Positions 9,616 through 20,109 are shown, counted from the stretch's first letter. The stretch: 64,000 nt of DNA from Archangiaceae bacterium (GCA_016714225.1 JADJNS010000006.1:186001-250000); one strand, 5' to 3'. The notes: generated from the sequence alone by a model not told the origin. A program made the numbers and translations.

Positions 9616-9672
9616 GGGTTGACTTGATTCACGCGAGAGAGGTCTCAAGTCAAGGTGCAGCTTCGTTGAAAC

Positions 9673-9760
9673 GGCCGGGCACGGGCACCGGCACGCAGCG
9701 CGTGAACGTCGAACGCAAGGACGTACGCGTCGATCGTGCCCGTGCCGGTGCCCGGCGGCC
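9673..9760. repeat. GGGCAC/GGCACG-type inverted repeat upstream of eno
   Basis: Two GC-rich arms made of GGGCACC and GGCACG units face each other across about 40 bases. At least 13 bases (GGGCACCGGCACG) pair perfectly. The right arm ends at the stop codon of the response-regulator gene. It could act as a terminator-like hairpin, but there is no T tract. Confidence 0.7.
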
Positions 9761-10569
9761 TACTTTTCCAGCTCTTCGGCGCTCTCCATCAGCGAGCGCT
9801 CGAGGTTCTCGAGCGTCTCTTGGGCGTCTTCGGGGCTGAGCTTGGGGCGCTGGGCGGCGAGGCCGGCGCGGGTGGCGTGGGCCTTGATGGCGTCGGCGGT
9901 GCGCTTCATGGTGGCGGTGCGCGCCTTCACCTCTTCGCGCAGCTCGCGCATCACCGCGGTGCCCTCGGCGGTCTTCTTCTGCTGCAGCCCGTCGAGCTGC
10001 TCCTGCAGCTGGGCCTTCTCGGCCTGCAGCGCGCGGGTGGCTTCTTCGACGCGCAGCTCGAGCACCTGCACGAAGACGTCGAGCTCGGTCTGGCGCTGAA
10101 ACACCTGCTCTTCGCTCTTCTTCAGGCGGGTGCGCATCTCGCGCAGGGTGCGGGCCAGGGCTTCGCGCTCGAAGCCGGTGCGGGTCTGCTCCATCGCGGT
10201 CTGCACCCGCTGCACCACCAGCCCCAGCTCGGGGAAGGGCTTCTCGAGGTAGTCGGTGGCGCCCAGGCGCATCGCCTCGAGCACCGACTCGGCGGTGGGG
10301 TAGCCGGTCATCACCAGGCAGGCGCAGTACGGCTGCAGGCGCTTGGCCTCGGCGATCAGCTGCAGCCCGCTGAGGCCGGGCAGGTTCTTGTCAGAGACCA
10401 GGCAGCCGAAGCGCTCGCGCTTGAGCAGGGCGAGCGCGTCGTCACCGCTCAGCGCGCCGCGCACCTCGAGCTTGTGCTTCTTGAAGGCCGCGGTGAGCAC
10501 GTCGATCACGCTCTGCTCGTCATCGACGACCAACACCAGCGTCGGAAACGCAGCTGCCGGGCCCGTCAC
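9760..10569 (-). CDS. Response regulator with C-terminal coiled coil
   Basis: This 269-residue protein has a receiver domain at residues 10-125, with acidic pocket Asp16-Asp17, phosphoacceptor Asp60, Thr88 and Lys110 all in place. A long Glu/Gln/Arg-rich coiled coil follows (about 130-240) instead of a DNA-binding output domain. Single receivers with coiled coils in myxobacteria often act in motility or cytoskeletal signalling, but no kinase is adjacent, so the pathway is unknown. The protein is cytoplasmic. Confidence 0.9.
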   Translation of the reverse strand: MTGPAAAFPTLVLVVDDEQSVIDVLTAAFKKHKLEVRGALSGDDALALLKRERFGCLVSDKNLPGLSGLQLIAEAKRLQPYCACLVMTGYPTAESVLEAMRLGATDYLEKPFPELGLVVQRVQTAMEQTRTGFEREALARTLREMRTRLKKSEEQVFQRQTELDVFVQVLELRVEEATRALQAEKAQLQEQLDGLQQKKTAEGTAVMRELREEVKARTATMKRTADAIKAHATRAGLAAQRPKLSPEDAQETLENLERSLMESAEELEK

Positions 10570-10668
10570 GACCCGAAGTCTAGACGTAAGGGCTCGAAAA
10601 CTGCCTGAAATTTTCGCGGCCAGAGTTCGTTTGAGTTAAATCTCGGCGTGGAGAAGAAGGAGTCGCTG

Positions 10669-11256
10669 ATGCGCTTTCTCGCGGCGGTGCTGGTGATGGT
10701 CTCGGGCTCGGCGCTCGCGGGGTCGGTGTACCTGAACGGGGTGCGCATCGACGGGGTGACGAACCAGAAGTTCGACAAGGTGAACGTCGCCATCGACGAC
10801 CAGGGCAACGTGCTCATCGAGGCGCCGGGGTACAACGTGCGCCAGGTCGAGGGGGCTCCGGGCGAGAGCACGCCGCGGCCGCAGCCGGCCGGCACGCTGA
10901 CCAAGAAGTACTTTCTGGTCACCGAGCAGGCGACGCCGGGCATGACCGAGTTCGACGTCGAGGTGTTCGTGAACTCGAAGTACCTGCGCACGCTCAAGAG
11001 CGGCGACGAGCAGATCGTCACCGACATCACCGGCAAGCTGACCCCGGGGCGCAACGTGCTCTTGTTCCGCGCCACCAAGCGGGTGGCGGGCGCCACGCGC
11101 AAGAGCTTCAGCAAAGACCACTTCTTTCGCGTCATCATCGGCGAAGGTCAGATGAGCGGAGACCACGTGATGATCGACAACCCGGTGGTGCGGTTCGAGC
11201 GCACCGCGGCCGAAAATTCAGACGTGACTCAAGAGTTCACCCTCACCACCCGCTGA
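10669..11256 (+). CDS. Exported hypothetical protein in the pilotin gene cluster
   Basis: This is a 195-residue protein with a signal peptide (MRFLAAVLVMVSGSALA). I chose the ATG at 10669 because AAGGAG lies six bases upstream; a GTG at 10648 would place this ribosome-binding site inside the gene. The mature part is predominantly beta-strand, with VYLNGVRIDG at the start and a middle segment YFLVTEQATPG. No enzyme motif is seen. Its stop codon overlaps the start of the next gene by one base (TGATG), so the two are probably made together, which suggests a role at the envelope with the pilotin-like protein. Confidence 0.85.
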   Translation: MRFLAAVLVMVSGSALAGSVYLNGVRIDGVTNQKFDKVNVAIDDQGNVLIEAPGYNVRQVEGAPGESTPRPQPAGTLTKKYFLVTEQATPGMTEFDVEVFVNSKYLRTLKSGDEQIVTDITGKLTPGRNVLLFRATKRVAGATRKSFSKDHFFRVIIGEGQMSGDHVMIDNPVVRFERTAAENSDVTQEFTLTTR

Positions 11257-12533
11257 TGTTCACCTTCGACGAACGCCTCAAAGGGTTGCCCGCGCTCAAA
11301 GAGCAGGTGATGAGCCTGCACGAGTCGCTGAACCAGCCGCACCTGGCGGTGCCGGGGCGCATCGCGGGCCTCGCCAAGGCGTACATTCTGGGCCTGCGCG
11401 GGCCGAGCGGGTTCGCGGTGTTCGTGTACCTGTACCTGCCCGACAGCCAGGAGTGCGCGGTCTACGTGCCGGCGAACCGCGCCGCGTCGGCCGAGCAGTT
11501 CGAGAGCGAAGAGACCGAGGCGCTGGGCTTCGTCGAGTCCATGGGCTTCATCATGGACAACCTGAACTTTCGCACCCGGCCCGCGCACGAGCAGGACGCG
11601 ATGATGAAGGCGTTTCCGGTGTTTCAGCGCGACCCCAAGGCGATGCCGGCGAGGCCCGGCTCGCAGGGCGGGGTGAAGCCGCAGGGCGCGCAGCAGGCGC
11701 AGGCCCAGGCGGCGAAGAGCACCAGCGCCTCGGCGATCGGCAAGCTGTTCGGCTCGTTCGTGCTGGCGTGGGGCTGGCTGTTGCTCTCGTGCGCGCACGT
11801 GGCGACCGAGAAAGAGCAGCGCGAGGCGCAGGCGCACTACGACCTGGCGGCGAACATGATGCAGAAAGAGCCGCAGGCGGCGTTGATCGAGCTCGATCGC
11901 GCGCTGGCGCTCGACCCCGACATGCCCGAAGCGAACAACGCGCGCGGCGTGCTGCTGCACCTGGCCTTCAATCACCCCGAAGACGCGATCGCCTCGTACC
12001 GCAAGGCGCTGCAGGTGCGGCCCGCGTTCTCGGAGTGCAAGGTGAACCTCGGCAACGTGTACCTCGACCAGAAGCGCTACGACGAGGCGATACCGCTCTA
12101 CCGCGAGGCGCTCAACGACATGCTGTACCCGACCCCGTTCGTGGCGCAGGGGAACCTGGGCTGGGCGCTCTACAAGAAGGGCGACACCGAGCAGGCGCTC
12201 TCGAGCATCAAGTCGGCAGTGACGTTGAACCCGAAGTTCTGCCTGGGGTACCGCAACCTGGGCACCATCTACGACGAGAAGGGCGCGGTCGACGACGCGT
12301 GCCATGCGTACGGCAAGTTCCGCGAGCTGTGCCCCGAGGTGGCCGACGCGTACCTGCGCGAGGGGGTGTGTCTGGCCAAGAAGGGCGATCTGGCCGGGGC
12401 GCACAAGAGCCTGCAGGGGTGCCTCGAGAAGTCGCGCGTCGACTCGGAGCGCGAAGACTGCCGGCGGCTCAAAGAGGGGCTGGGGCCTCCGCCGGCTGCT
12501 CCGCAGGCTCCGCCCGAGGCCGGCGGCCGGTAG
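11256..12533 (+). CDS. Tgl/PilF-like TPR pilotin fused to an N-terminal soluble domain
   Basis: This 425-residue protein has two parts. Residues 1-130 form a soluble alpha/beta region with no signal. After an Ala/Gln linker, a hydrophobic segment at 162-178 ends in a lipobox-like LLLSC (Cys179), and residues 185-390 form about six TPR repeats, for example ALAPD-type helices at DRALALDPDMPEANNARG. The second half resembles myxobacterial Tgl and PilF pilotins, outer-membrane lipoproteins that assemble the type IV pilus secretin. No in-frame start with a basic n-region lies just before the lipobox, so this reads as a genuine fusion or a lost stop/start. As read, the N-domain would face the cytoplasm. 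Confidence 0.75.
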   Translation: MFTFDERLKGLPALKEQVMSLHESLNQPHLAVPGRIAGLAKAYILGLRGPSGFAVFVYLYLPDSQECAVYVPANRAASAEQFESEETEALGFVESMGFIMDNLNFRTRPAHEQDAMMKAFPVFQRDPKAMPARPGSQGGVKPQGAQQAQAQAAKSTSASAIGKLFGSFVLAWGWLLLSCAHVATEKEQREAQAHYDLAANMMQKEPQAALIELDRALALDPDMPEANNARGVLLHLAFNHPEDAIASYRKALQVRPAFSECKVNLGNVYLDQKRYDEAIPLYREALNDMLYPTPFVAQGNLGWALYKKGDTEQALSSIKSAVTLNPKFCLGYRNLGTIYDEKGAVDDACHAYGKFRELCPEVADAYLREGVCLAKKGDLAGAHKSLQGCLEKSRVDSEREDCRRLKEGLGPPPAAPQAPPEAGGR

Positions 12534-12535
12534 CG

Positions 12536-12937
12536 ATGGCAGCGACGTTCGCCGATTTCGGGCATTTCTTGAGGAGCCAGCGCGAGCTGCGCGGCTTGAG
12601 CCGCGACGAGGTGGCGCAGAAGACGCGCATTCCTCCCACGCTGCTGGCGGCGCTGGAGGACGGCGCGAACGACCGGTTCCCCGAGCTGGTGTTCGTGGTG
12701 CAGCACCTCAAAGCGTACGCGCAGGTGGTGGGGCTCTCGGTCGACGACGTGCTCAACCGGTTTCACGAGATTCCCGGAACGCTGGCGCCCACCGAGCAGA
12801 GCCCGGTCGCGATGGAGGCCGCGCGGCGGAAGCGGGCGTGGGTGGTGCTGGTGGGGGTTCTGGTGCTGGTGGTGCTGGGGTTGGCGGGGCTGTGGGCATG
12901 GACGGAGTGGGAGATTGCGCGGAACTTGAAGCCCTGA
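12536..12937 (+). CDS. RodZ-like helix-turn-helix membrane protein
   Basis: This 133-residue protein has an N-terminal Cro/RodZ-type helix-turn-helix (residues 6-75, including SRDEVAQKTRIPPTLLAALE) and one transmembrane helix near 103-125, followed by a short tail. RodZ family proteins link MreB filaments to the membrane; related short forms may be membrane-bound regulators. The start ATG lies two bases after the pilotin gene stop, so it belongs to the same operon. It lacks the large periplasmic domain of full RodZ. Confidence 0.82.
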   Translation: MAATFADFGHFLRSQRELRGLSRDEVAQKTRIPPTLLAALEDGANDRFPELVFVVQHLKAYAQVVGLSVDDVLNRFHEIPGTLAPTEQSPVAMEAARRKRAWVVLVGVLVLVVLGLAGLWAWTEWEIARNLKP

Positions 12938-12940
12938 CGT

Positions 12941-13049
12941 CAACGGCCGACCACGACCACGTCCACGTCCACGTCCACGATCGGGCAGGGAAACGGGTAG
13001 GGCGGCTTTTCGTGGTCGTGGACGTGGACGTGGTCGTGGTCGGCTGTTG
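12941..13049. repeat. Long inverted repeat built of GTCCAC/GACCAC hexamers
   Basis: Two arms of about 39 bases, made of repeated CCACGTCCACGTC-like units, are nearly perfect complements separated by about 30 bases. The arms start CAACGGCCGACCACG and end CGTGGTCGGCTGTTG. It fills the gap between the RodZ-like gene and recO. It could fold into a stable hairpin and may stop or protect transcripts. Confidence 0.85.
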
Positions 13050-13088
13050 AGCGCGCCGCGCTCTTGCTGCCGCGCACCTTTTTCGCCC

Positions 13089-13841
13089 ATGGTGCGACCT
13101 TCGCGAGTGGACCGCTTCGAAGAAGAGAGCATCGTGCTGTCGACCGTCGACTACGGCGAGGCCGATCGCATCGTGACGCTCTTCACGCTGGGGCGGGGGC
13201 GGCTTTCGGCGTTCGCTGCGGGGGCGCGGAAGAGCAAGCGCCGCTTTCCCGGGGCGCTCGAGCCGGCCACGCACCTGAAGGCCCGGCTGGTCGAGCGGCG
13301 GGGCGACACCTACCGGCTCGACGCCGCCGACGTGGTGACCAGCTTTCACCACCTGCGCTCGGACCTGGGCCGCATCGCCCGCAGCCTGTACGCGCTCGAG
13401 CTGTGCCGCGAGCTGACGAGAGATCACGAGGCGCACCCGCAGCTGTTCAACAGCCTGCTCGAGTACCTCGCGCTGCTCGACCGCGCCCAGGCCGGGCCGA
13501 CGTCGCTGATCGCCTTCGAGCTCGACACCCTGGCGCGCGCCGGCTTTCGGCCGCAGTTCGCGCCCTGCCTGCACTGCCATCGAGAGACCGGGCCGCGCCC
13601 GGTCTTCGACCCCGACGTGGGCGGCGCCATCTGCGGCAACTGCGCTCCGCAGTTTCCCTACGCGGTGCCGGCCGAGGGCCGGGTGGTCGACGCGCTGAGC
13701 CGCCTGCAAGAGGGTGAGCGCACTCCGTTCGAGGCGGCGATTCGCTCGGGCGCGCGCGACCTGCTCAACCTCTTCATCGAGCACCACCTGGGGCGGCGCC
13801 TCAAGAGCGTCGACTTCTTGAACCAGGTCGGCGTCGACTGA
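13089..13841 (+). CDS. recO: DNA repair protein RecO
   Basis: This 250-residue recombination mediator loads RecA onto SSB-coated DNA with RecR. It has the N-terminal OB fold (residues 10-85, with the DYGEADRIVTLFT motif), a helical middle, and a four-cysteine zinc site at Cys160, Cys163, Cys182 and Cys185. The start at 13089 fits the usual RecO N-terminus better than an upstream ATG at 13047 lying in the inverted repeat. The length is typical. Confidence 0.95.
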   Translation: MVRPSRVDRFEEESIVLSTVDYGEADRIVTLFTLGRGRLSAFAAGARKSKRRFPGALEPATHLKARLVERRGDTYRLDAADVVTSFHHLRSDLGRIARSLYALELCRELTRDHEAHPQLFNSLLEYLALLDRAQAGPTSLIAFELDTLARAGFRPQFAPCLHCHRETGPRPVFDPDVGGAICGNCAPQFPYAVPAEGRVVDALSRLQEGERTPFEAAIRSGARDLLNLFIEHHLGRRLKSVDFLNQVGVD

Positions 13842-13851
13842 GCGCGGGGGC

Positions 13852-14902
13852 TCACCGCAGCAGGTACAGCGCGGTGCGCTCGCGCGAGCGGGCGGCGTAG
13901 AGCGGGTCTTTCTTGTCGTAGGCGCGATCGTGGCCCGGCTTGGCGTCGAGCTTCGAGACCACGGTGAGGCCGTGCGCGGCGAACTGGGTGGTGAGCCAGG
14001 CCTCGTCGCGCAGGCCGAGCAGCTCGGCGAGGTTGGAGATCAGCAGGGCGCCCTCGGTGGCGTGGGCGCGCAGCCCGCCCAGCGCGGTGAGCAGAAAGCG
14101 CGAGCCCTCGTCGAACACCGCGTGGTCGATGCGGGTCTTGGGGGTGGCGGGGGATCCACGGGGGGTTGCAGACCACCAGGTCGAAGCGGCCCTGGGGGTA
14201 GCCGTCTTGCAGCGAGGCGGTGAAGCGGTCGGCCAGGCGCAGTCGCACGGCGTTCTCGGTGGCACAGGCCACCGCGCGCTCGTCGCGGTCGACCGCGGTC
14301 ACCTTCGCGGCGCCGCGCTGCAGCAGCATCAGGCCGATCACTCCGGTGCCGGTGCCGAGGTCGAGCACGTGCTTGCCCTTCACGTCGAGCGAGTCGAGCA
14401 GCCCGAGGTACTCGGTGCGGGTGGGGGCCCAGACGCCCCAGTGCGGCGTCAGCCGGCCCTTGAGGCCCGGCACCTCGAGGCCCTTCTTGCGCCACTCGGA
14501 AGCGCTGGCCATGCCCAGCAGCGTCTTGAGCGCCACCACGGTGGTCGCGCCCTTCGCGTCGCCCCACACCTCGCGGCAGACCTGGGCCACGTCGGGAGCG
14601 CGGCGCAGCGACAGCCGGTACTGCGGGTCGAGCACCACCACCAGGCGGTGGAGCAGCTCGGCCTCGAGGCCCTTCTCGTGCCGCTGCGCTTCGAAGCTCT
14701 GGGCGGTGCGGCCGCCCAGCCGGCGCTGCATCGCGGCGAGCAGCTGCTTCGCGTTGTGGAAGTCGCCCTGGTACAGCAGCACCTCGCGCTTGCGCACCCG
14801 GCGCAGCGCCTGGTCGGCGGTCAGCCGGTCGTCGACCTCGGCGAGGGCCGCGGGCTTTTCCACATCGGTCTCACTGCGCCACTCGAAGTCGTCGAGGCTC
14901 AC
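13852..14902 (-). CDS. Class I SAM-dependent methyltransferase (RlmG/RsmC/HemK-like), frameshifted as read
   Basis: Residues 1-170 are a helical leader, followed by a Rossmann methyltransferase domain with SAM motif I DLGTGTGVIG at 181-190 and the catalytic NPPW at 246-249. This motif is used by N-methyltransferases acting on rRNA or on glutamine side chains. Just after NPPW the frame breaks in a run of five G on the plus strand (14149-14153). Removing one base joins it to RIDHAVFDEGSRFL, which continues to a sensible stop at 13852. The tail is conserved-looking, so the break is either very recent or a sequencing error. It converges on recO, with a 10-base gap. Confidence 0.8.
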
Positions 14903-14903
14903 T

Positions 14904-15905
14904 TTAGGTCTCGCTCTTACCGCGAAAGAGAAAGCCGATGGCGAGGCCGGCGACGAAGCCGGTCAGGTGCGCCACCCAGCCGACCCCCGCGCCGCCGCCC
15001 GACCAGAGCAGCGCCTGCAAGAGCCCCCAGCCGATGCCGTAGAGCCACAGCGGCACCGCCACCGCCTGCCGGCGCACGAAGAACGCCACCCGCGCTCTGG
15101 GCTGGAGGAACAGGCACATGCCCAGGGTGCCGGCGATGACTCCGCTGGCCCCGCCGATCAACGTGCCGGGCGCCGAGTCGAGCGACTGGCACAGCGCGGT
15201 GATCGGCCCCAGGGCCAGCACCGAGCTCACGTACGCCCAGCGGGGCAGCTTCTTCTCGGCGGCGGTGCCGAAGACGATCAAGAAGGCGAGGTTGCCGAGC
15301 AGGTGCCAGAGGCCGAAGTGGGCGAACGCCGAGGTGAAGGCGGCGAGCACGTCATCGCTGCCGGCGACCAGGGCGAGGTCTTTCGCGTCGAAGGCGGCGT
15401 AGCAGGCGACCAGGACGGCGGCCCAGGCCCAGCTCAAGAACGGGGTGCGGTCGCCGTGCACGCGGTCGAGCATCGGCACGCCGGTGGCGACCGAGAGCGC
15501 GGCCTGGGCGACGCCCACGTCGGGGCCGGTGTCGACCTTGGTGGCCTCGGCGAGGCCCGAGGCGAGCTCTCTCTTCTCGGCGTCGCTCATCGAGGCGAAG
15601 GCGGCCTGGCGGGCGGCGCTCTTGGCGAAGAGGTCGAGGGTCTTGAGGTCGGCCTTCTCGACCCAGAAGGTCTCGCACGAAGGACAGCGCTCGACGAACG
15701 CCTCGGCCTTGCCGATGCGTAGGGAATTCATCGCGGTCTCGCACTGGGGGCACGTTCGCGGGCGGGTGCGCGCGCCGACCGCAGCAGAGAGCAGGGCGAG
15801 CGCGCCGGGCACGCGAGTCTCGAGCTCGCTCTCGGCCATCAGCTCGCCCAGGCAGACCGGGCAGCGCAGGTCTTTCAGCTCCCGCGCATGGTCCGGGCAC
15901 TTCAT
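14904..15905 (-). CDS. Rhomboid intramembrane serine protease with N-terminal zinc ribbons
   Basis: This protein of about 333 residues opens with two Cys-x2-Cys pairs (MKCPDHARELK, CPVC; then CPQC and CPSC) that look like zinc ribbons. Six or so membrane helices follow. Rhomboid marks are HxxxN in helix 2 (HLLGN), the catalytic serine in GGASG (Ser254) and the catalytic histidine in AHLTG (His313). Rhomboids cleave single-pass membrane proteins within the bilayer. A start seven codons upstream (15926) is possible; I chose the one beginning at the first zinc ligand. It lies one base from the methyltransferase gene. Confidence 0.9.
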   Translation of the reverse strand: MKCPDHARELKDLRCPVCLGELMAESELETRVPGALALLSAAVGARTRPRTCPQCETAMNSLRIGKAEAFVERCPSCETFWVEKADLKTLDLFAKSAARQAAFASMSDAEKRELASGLAEATKVDTGPDVGVAQAALSVATGVPMLDRVHGDRTPFLSWAWAAVLVACYAAFDAKDLALVAGSDDVLAAFTSAFAHFGLWHLLGNLAFLIVFGTAAEKKLPRWAYVSSVLALGPITALCQSLDSAPGTLIGGASGVIAGTLGMCLFLQPRARVAFFVRRQAVAVPLWLYGIGWGLLQALLWSGGGAGVGWVAHLTGFVAGLAIGFLFRGKSET

Positions 15906-15965
15906 GACCACGGGCCTTAGCCCCACTGCCGAGGCGAGTCGAACCCGACTTCAACCGCGCGGCCT

Positions 15966-17237
15966 TCAGAAGTTGAACGAGGCCTGCGCCATGAAGCGGA
16001 AGATGGTCTCTTCCTGCATGCGGAAGCGGCGGCCGACGCGGTCGATGCGGTAGTCGAACAGCGGGCTCACCTCTTGCGGGTGGGCGGTGACGTCGACCGT
16101 GCCGTTGAGCGGCTCGACGAGATCTTTGCCGATGTTCTCGCTCGTGAGGGTGTGCTCGGTGTTGTAGGTCATCTCGGCGTACAGCTTGAGGTGCACGAAC
16201 TCGGCGGCGTGGCCGACGATGCCGACGTGGCCGGTCATCGAGACGTAGTCGCTGGTGTAGAGCAGCTTCCCGAACAGGTCGGACATCGGGTTGTAGTAGC
16301 GGCCCTCGGAGACGTAGGTGACGCTGCCGCGCAGGTCGAGGGCGAGCTTCTGGTGCTTGTTGGAAGACTCGAAGGCGTTGAACTCGGCGCCGAAGATGAA
16401 GCCGCCCACGTGCGGGGGTTGAATGGCGGTCTGCAGGCGGCTCCAGCCGGGCTGCTCGCAGTTGCCGGGCATCGCCATGCGCGACGCGTCGGGGTGATCG
16501 CAGTTGCTGTACACGCCCGACGACTGCCAGGGCAGGGTGTAGTGGAGCGAGAAGTACGGGTCGGCGAAGGCGATGCGCTTGCTGATCGCGGTCGAGAACT
16601 TGTAGCGGTGAATCTTGTCGCCCACCTTGCCGCGGTCGCTGCCGCTGGTGGGGGCGGTGGGGTCGATGGCCTCGGCGATCGGCGCGGTGTAGTCGAACGA
16701 CAGCACCCAGGTGGGGTTGGCGTCGTCTTTCTTCTGGTTGAGCACCGCCCAGGCGAGGCCGAAGGTGAGGTCTCCGAGGCCGCTGCGGTAGCTGTGCGCG
16801 TTGGCCTCGGGGTCGAATGAGAAGAGCGACTGGGTCGTGCCGCCCGGCACCAGCGAGCCGTCGGCGCGCAGGCGGTTGTTGGTGATGGTGCTGTTGGTGG
16901 CGTCGGTGCCCTTGGCGAAGCCCCACTCGCGGTCTTGCGCGAAGATGAAGGGCAGGCCGAAGTGGAACTCGAGATCTTTGTAGAGGCCGAGGTGAATGTC
17001 GGCCTGAATCTTGTGCTCCACCATGCGGTAGCGGAGCTCGGTGACGTCGATGTTGTCGCCGCCCTGGTAGGCCTCGCGGGTGATCTTCCCCACGCTCTGC
17101 GTGTAGAGGTACGTCAGGTCGGCGAAGAGCCCGAAGGGGTCATTGGGCTCGAACGACGAGGCCACCCGGGTAATCTCGGCGGCGTCGGCAAGCGATGCGG
17201 CGAGGCCCACCACGATCGCGAAGAGGCGCACGTTCAC
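15966..17237 (-). CDS. Outer-membrane beta-barrel-like protein
   Basis: This 423-residue protein has a signal peptide (MNVRLFAIVVGLAASLADA). Its alternating polar/aromatic segments are typical of barrel strands, and it ends in an aromatic residue (AQASFNF), the usual outer-membrane insertion signal. Long Gly/Asn/Thr loops are visible around 115-150. It does not match a channel family I can name with certainty; a FadL-like or surface barrel is possible. Its strand and spacing suggest independent transcription. Confidence 0.8.
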   Translation of the reverse strand: MNVRLFAIVVGLAASLADAAEITRVASSFEPNDPFGLFADLTYLYTQSVGKITREAYQGGDNIDVTELRYRMVEHKIQADIHLGLYKDLEFHFGLPFIFAQDREWGFAKGTDATNSTITNNRLRADGSLVPGGTTQSLFSFDPEANAHSYRSGLGDLTFGLAWAVLNQKKDDANPTWVLSFDYTAPIAEAIDPTAPTSGSDRGKVGDKIHRYKFSTAISKRIAFADPYFSLHYTLPWQSSGVYSNCDHPDASRMAMPGNCEQPGWSRLQTAIQPPHVGGFIFGAEFNAFESSNKHQKLALDLRGSVTYVSEGRYYNPMSDLFGKLLYTSDYVSMTGHVGIVGHAAEFVHLKLYAEMTYNTEHTLTSENIGKDLVEPLNGTVDVTAHPQEVSPLFDYRIDRVGRRFRMQEETIFRFMAQASFNF

Positions 17238-17297
17238 GTCGCCCGTGACCGTAGTGGTGAGCGTCTAAGCGGTCAAGAAACCTACGACCTCGAAGGC

Positions 17298-18395
17298 TCA
17301 GGGCGCGCGGCTGGCCGACGCGTTGTCGTCGATCAGCTTGCCCAGCCGCGCCACCGCGGCGTCGAGCTTGGGCTTGGCCTTCATCTCGATGGTGGCCTTG
17401 GTGACCGCGTGGCTCTCGAACGGGTCGAGCAGCTTTCCGCCGCCGTCGAGCATCTGGTAGTGCAGGTGGGGCGCGAACGAGTGGCCGGTGTTGCCCGACT
17501 GCGCGATGACCTCGCCCTTCTTCACCTTCATGCCCACCACGGTGCTCTTGGGCAGGTCAGAGAGGTGCAGGTAGAGGGCGTGGCGGTGCTTGCCGCCGGT
17601 CTCTTCGACGTCGAGCGAGTTGCCGTTGCGGCCGAACGACCAGGTCTTGCGGGCGATGACGCCGTCGAAGGTGGCGCGCACCGGCGAGCCCGAGGGGGTC
17701 TTGAAGTCGACGCCCTGGTGCTTGCGGCCGTCTTTGAGCAGCGAGGTGATCTGCTCCCACTCGTCCAACGGGCCGTCGACGAGCTGCAGCTCGAGCTGCA
17801 CGCCATCGGGGGCGTAGAAGTGGGCGTACTTCTCGCCGTCGGCGTGAAAGCGGTAGGCCTCGAAGGTCTTGCCCAGCTTGCCGCTCTGCAGGCGCACCGC
17901 GTGCACCAGCGGCTCCTGGTTGTCGCGGGCCTCGTAGACCACGCTCAGGGTGTCGTTCTTGGCGAGGTCGGCGGGCACGTGCAGCCACCACACCAGCGAG
18001 CGGTTCACCACCTGGGTGAGGGGCGCGCCGACCTGCTTGCCGACCGCCTCGACGATCGCCGACTCGAGGGCGCCGTGCAGGTGAACGGTGAAGGCCTTGA
18101 GCTTCTCGGAGCCGGCGGGGGCCTGGGCGGCGATCGGCGCGGCCGCGGCACCGGCGGCGGCGGTGCCGGGAGCGCCGGCGTTGGCGACGGCGGGCGCCAC
18201 CGGAGCGCCGGGAGCCGCCGCAGGAGCGTTGGGGTCGGCGGGAGCTGCAGCCGCGGTGGGAGCCGGAGCCGCCGCGCCGGCGTCGGCCGGGACGCGGTGC
18301 TTCCACCAGTAGAGCCCGCCTGAGAGCGCGCCAACGATGACCGCCGTGATGAGCAGCGCGGGAACGGGACTCTTTTTCTCTTCGCCCATGAGCAT
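17298..18395 (-). CDS. M23 family metallopeptidase, membrane anchored
   Basis: This 365-residue protein has an N-terminal transmembrane anchor (residues 11-30), an Ala/Pro-rich linker to about 95, a helical/strand region, and a LytM-type peptidase domain at about 215-325. The zinc ligands and catalytic residues are His226 and Asp230 (HQGVD) and His310/His312 (HLHY), all present, so it should be an active glycyl or D-Ala peptidase acting on peptidoglycan crosslinks. Its envelope location fits a cell-wall remodelling role. The start could be the ATG at 18395 or at 18389. Confidence 0.9.
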   Translation of the reverse strand: MLMGEEKKSPVPALLITAVIVGALSGGLYWWKHRVPADAGAAAPAPTAAAAPADPNAPAAAPGAPVAPAVANAGAPGTAAAGAAAAPIAAQAPAGSEKLKAFTVHLHGALESAIVEAVGKQVGAPLTQVVNRSLVWWLHVPADLAKNDTLSVVYEARDNQEPLVHAVRLQSGKLGKTFEAYRFHADGEKYAHFYAPDGVQLELQLVDGPLDEWEQITSLLKDGRKHQGVDFKTPSGSPVRATFDGVIARKTWSFGRNGNSLDVEETGGKHRHALYLHLSDLPKSTVVGMKVKKGEVIAQSGNTGHSFAPHLHYQMLDGGGKLLDPFESHAVTKATIEMKAKPKLDAAVARLGKLIDDNASASRAP

Positions 18396-18443
18396 GGAAA
18401 GTACAGGCGCAACAGGCCTGTCGCAAAAATAGTTCTGCCCCTC

Positions 18444-19746
<1,303 letters not shown>

Positions 19747-19809
19747 ACGTCAGTGTTTGGCTGGCGGGGAGCGGAACGTCAAGCGATGACTCGGCGCTGG
19801 CCAAGAACT

Positions 19810-20109
19810 TCAGTCGAAGCTGTCTTCGTCGGACTTGCGGCGCATCGAGGCGAAGGCCTGGAGCAGACCGCCGCCGCTGGCCGAAGACAGCGCCCGGTCG
19901 ATCTCGGCCTTGAGCTGGCGGGCGGTGAAGTCTTTGTCCTGCACCGCGGCGAGCCGGTCAGAGAGCTCGCGCAGCTTGACCCAGGCCCGCGAGCCGGGCT
20001 TGAGCTCGGCGTCGGCGGTGAGGTGGTCTTCGAGACCGTCGAGGTACTCGCGGTACTTCGCCCAGACCTCGGCGCGGGCCGCCTGGCGGTCGTCGATCTT
20101 GTTGGCCAT
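19810..20109 (-). CDS. Small hypothetical protein
   Basis: This charged protein of 99 residues (MANKIDDRQAARAEVW start) is helical and Glu/Arg/Ala-rich, with no signal peptide, membrane segment or Cys pair. It is divergent from murJ, 36 bases away, and I found no functional clue. The start at 20109 was chosen because upstream of it the frame has the composition of a murJ antisense reading. Confidence 0.65.
   Translation of the reverse strand: MANKIDDRQAARAEVWAKYREYLDGLEDHLTADAELKPGSRAWVKLRELSDRLAAVQDKDFTARQLKAEIDRALSSASGGGLLQAFASMRRKSDEDSFD

Noticed and set aside
13658..14902. Continuous reading through the methyltransferase into recO
   Set aside because: Past NPPW the sequence turns Arg/Pro-rich, unlike the family, and a one-base shift restores a sensible end.
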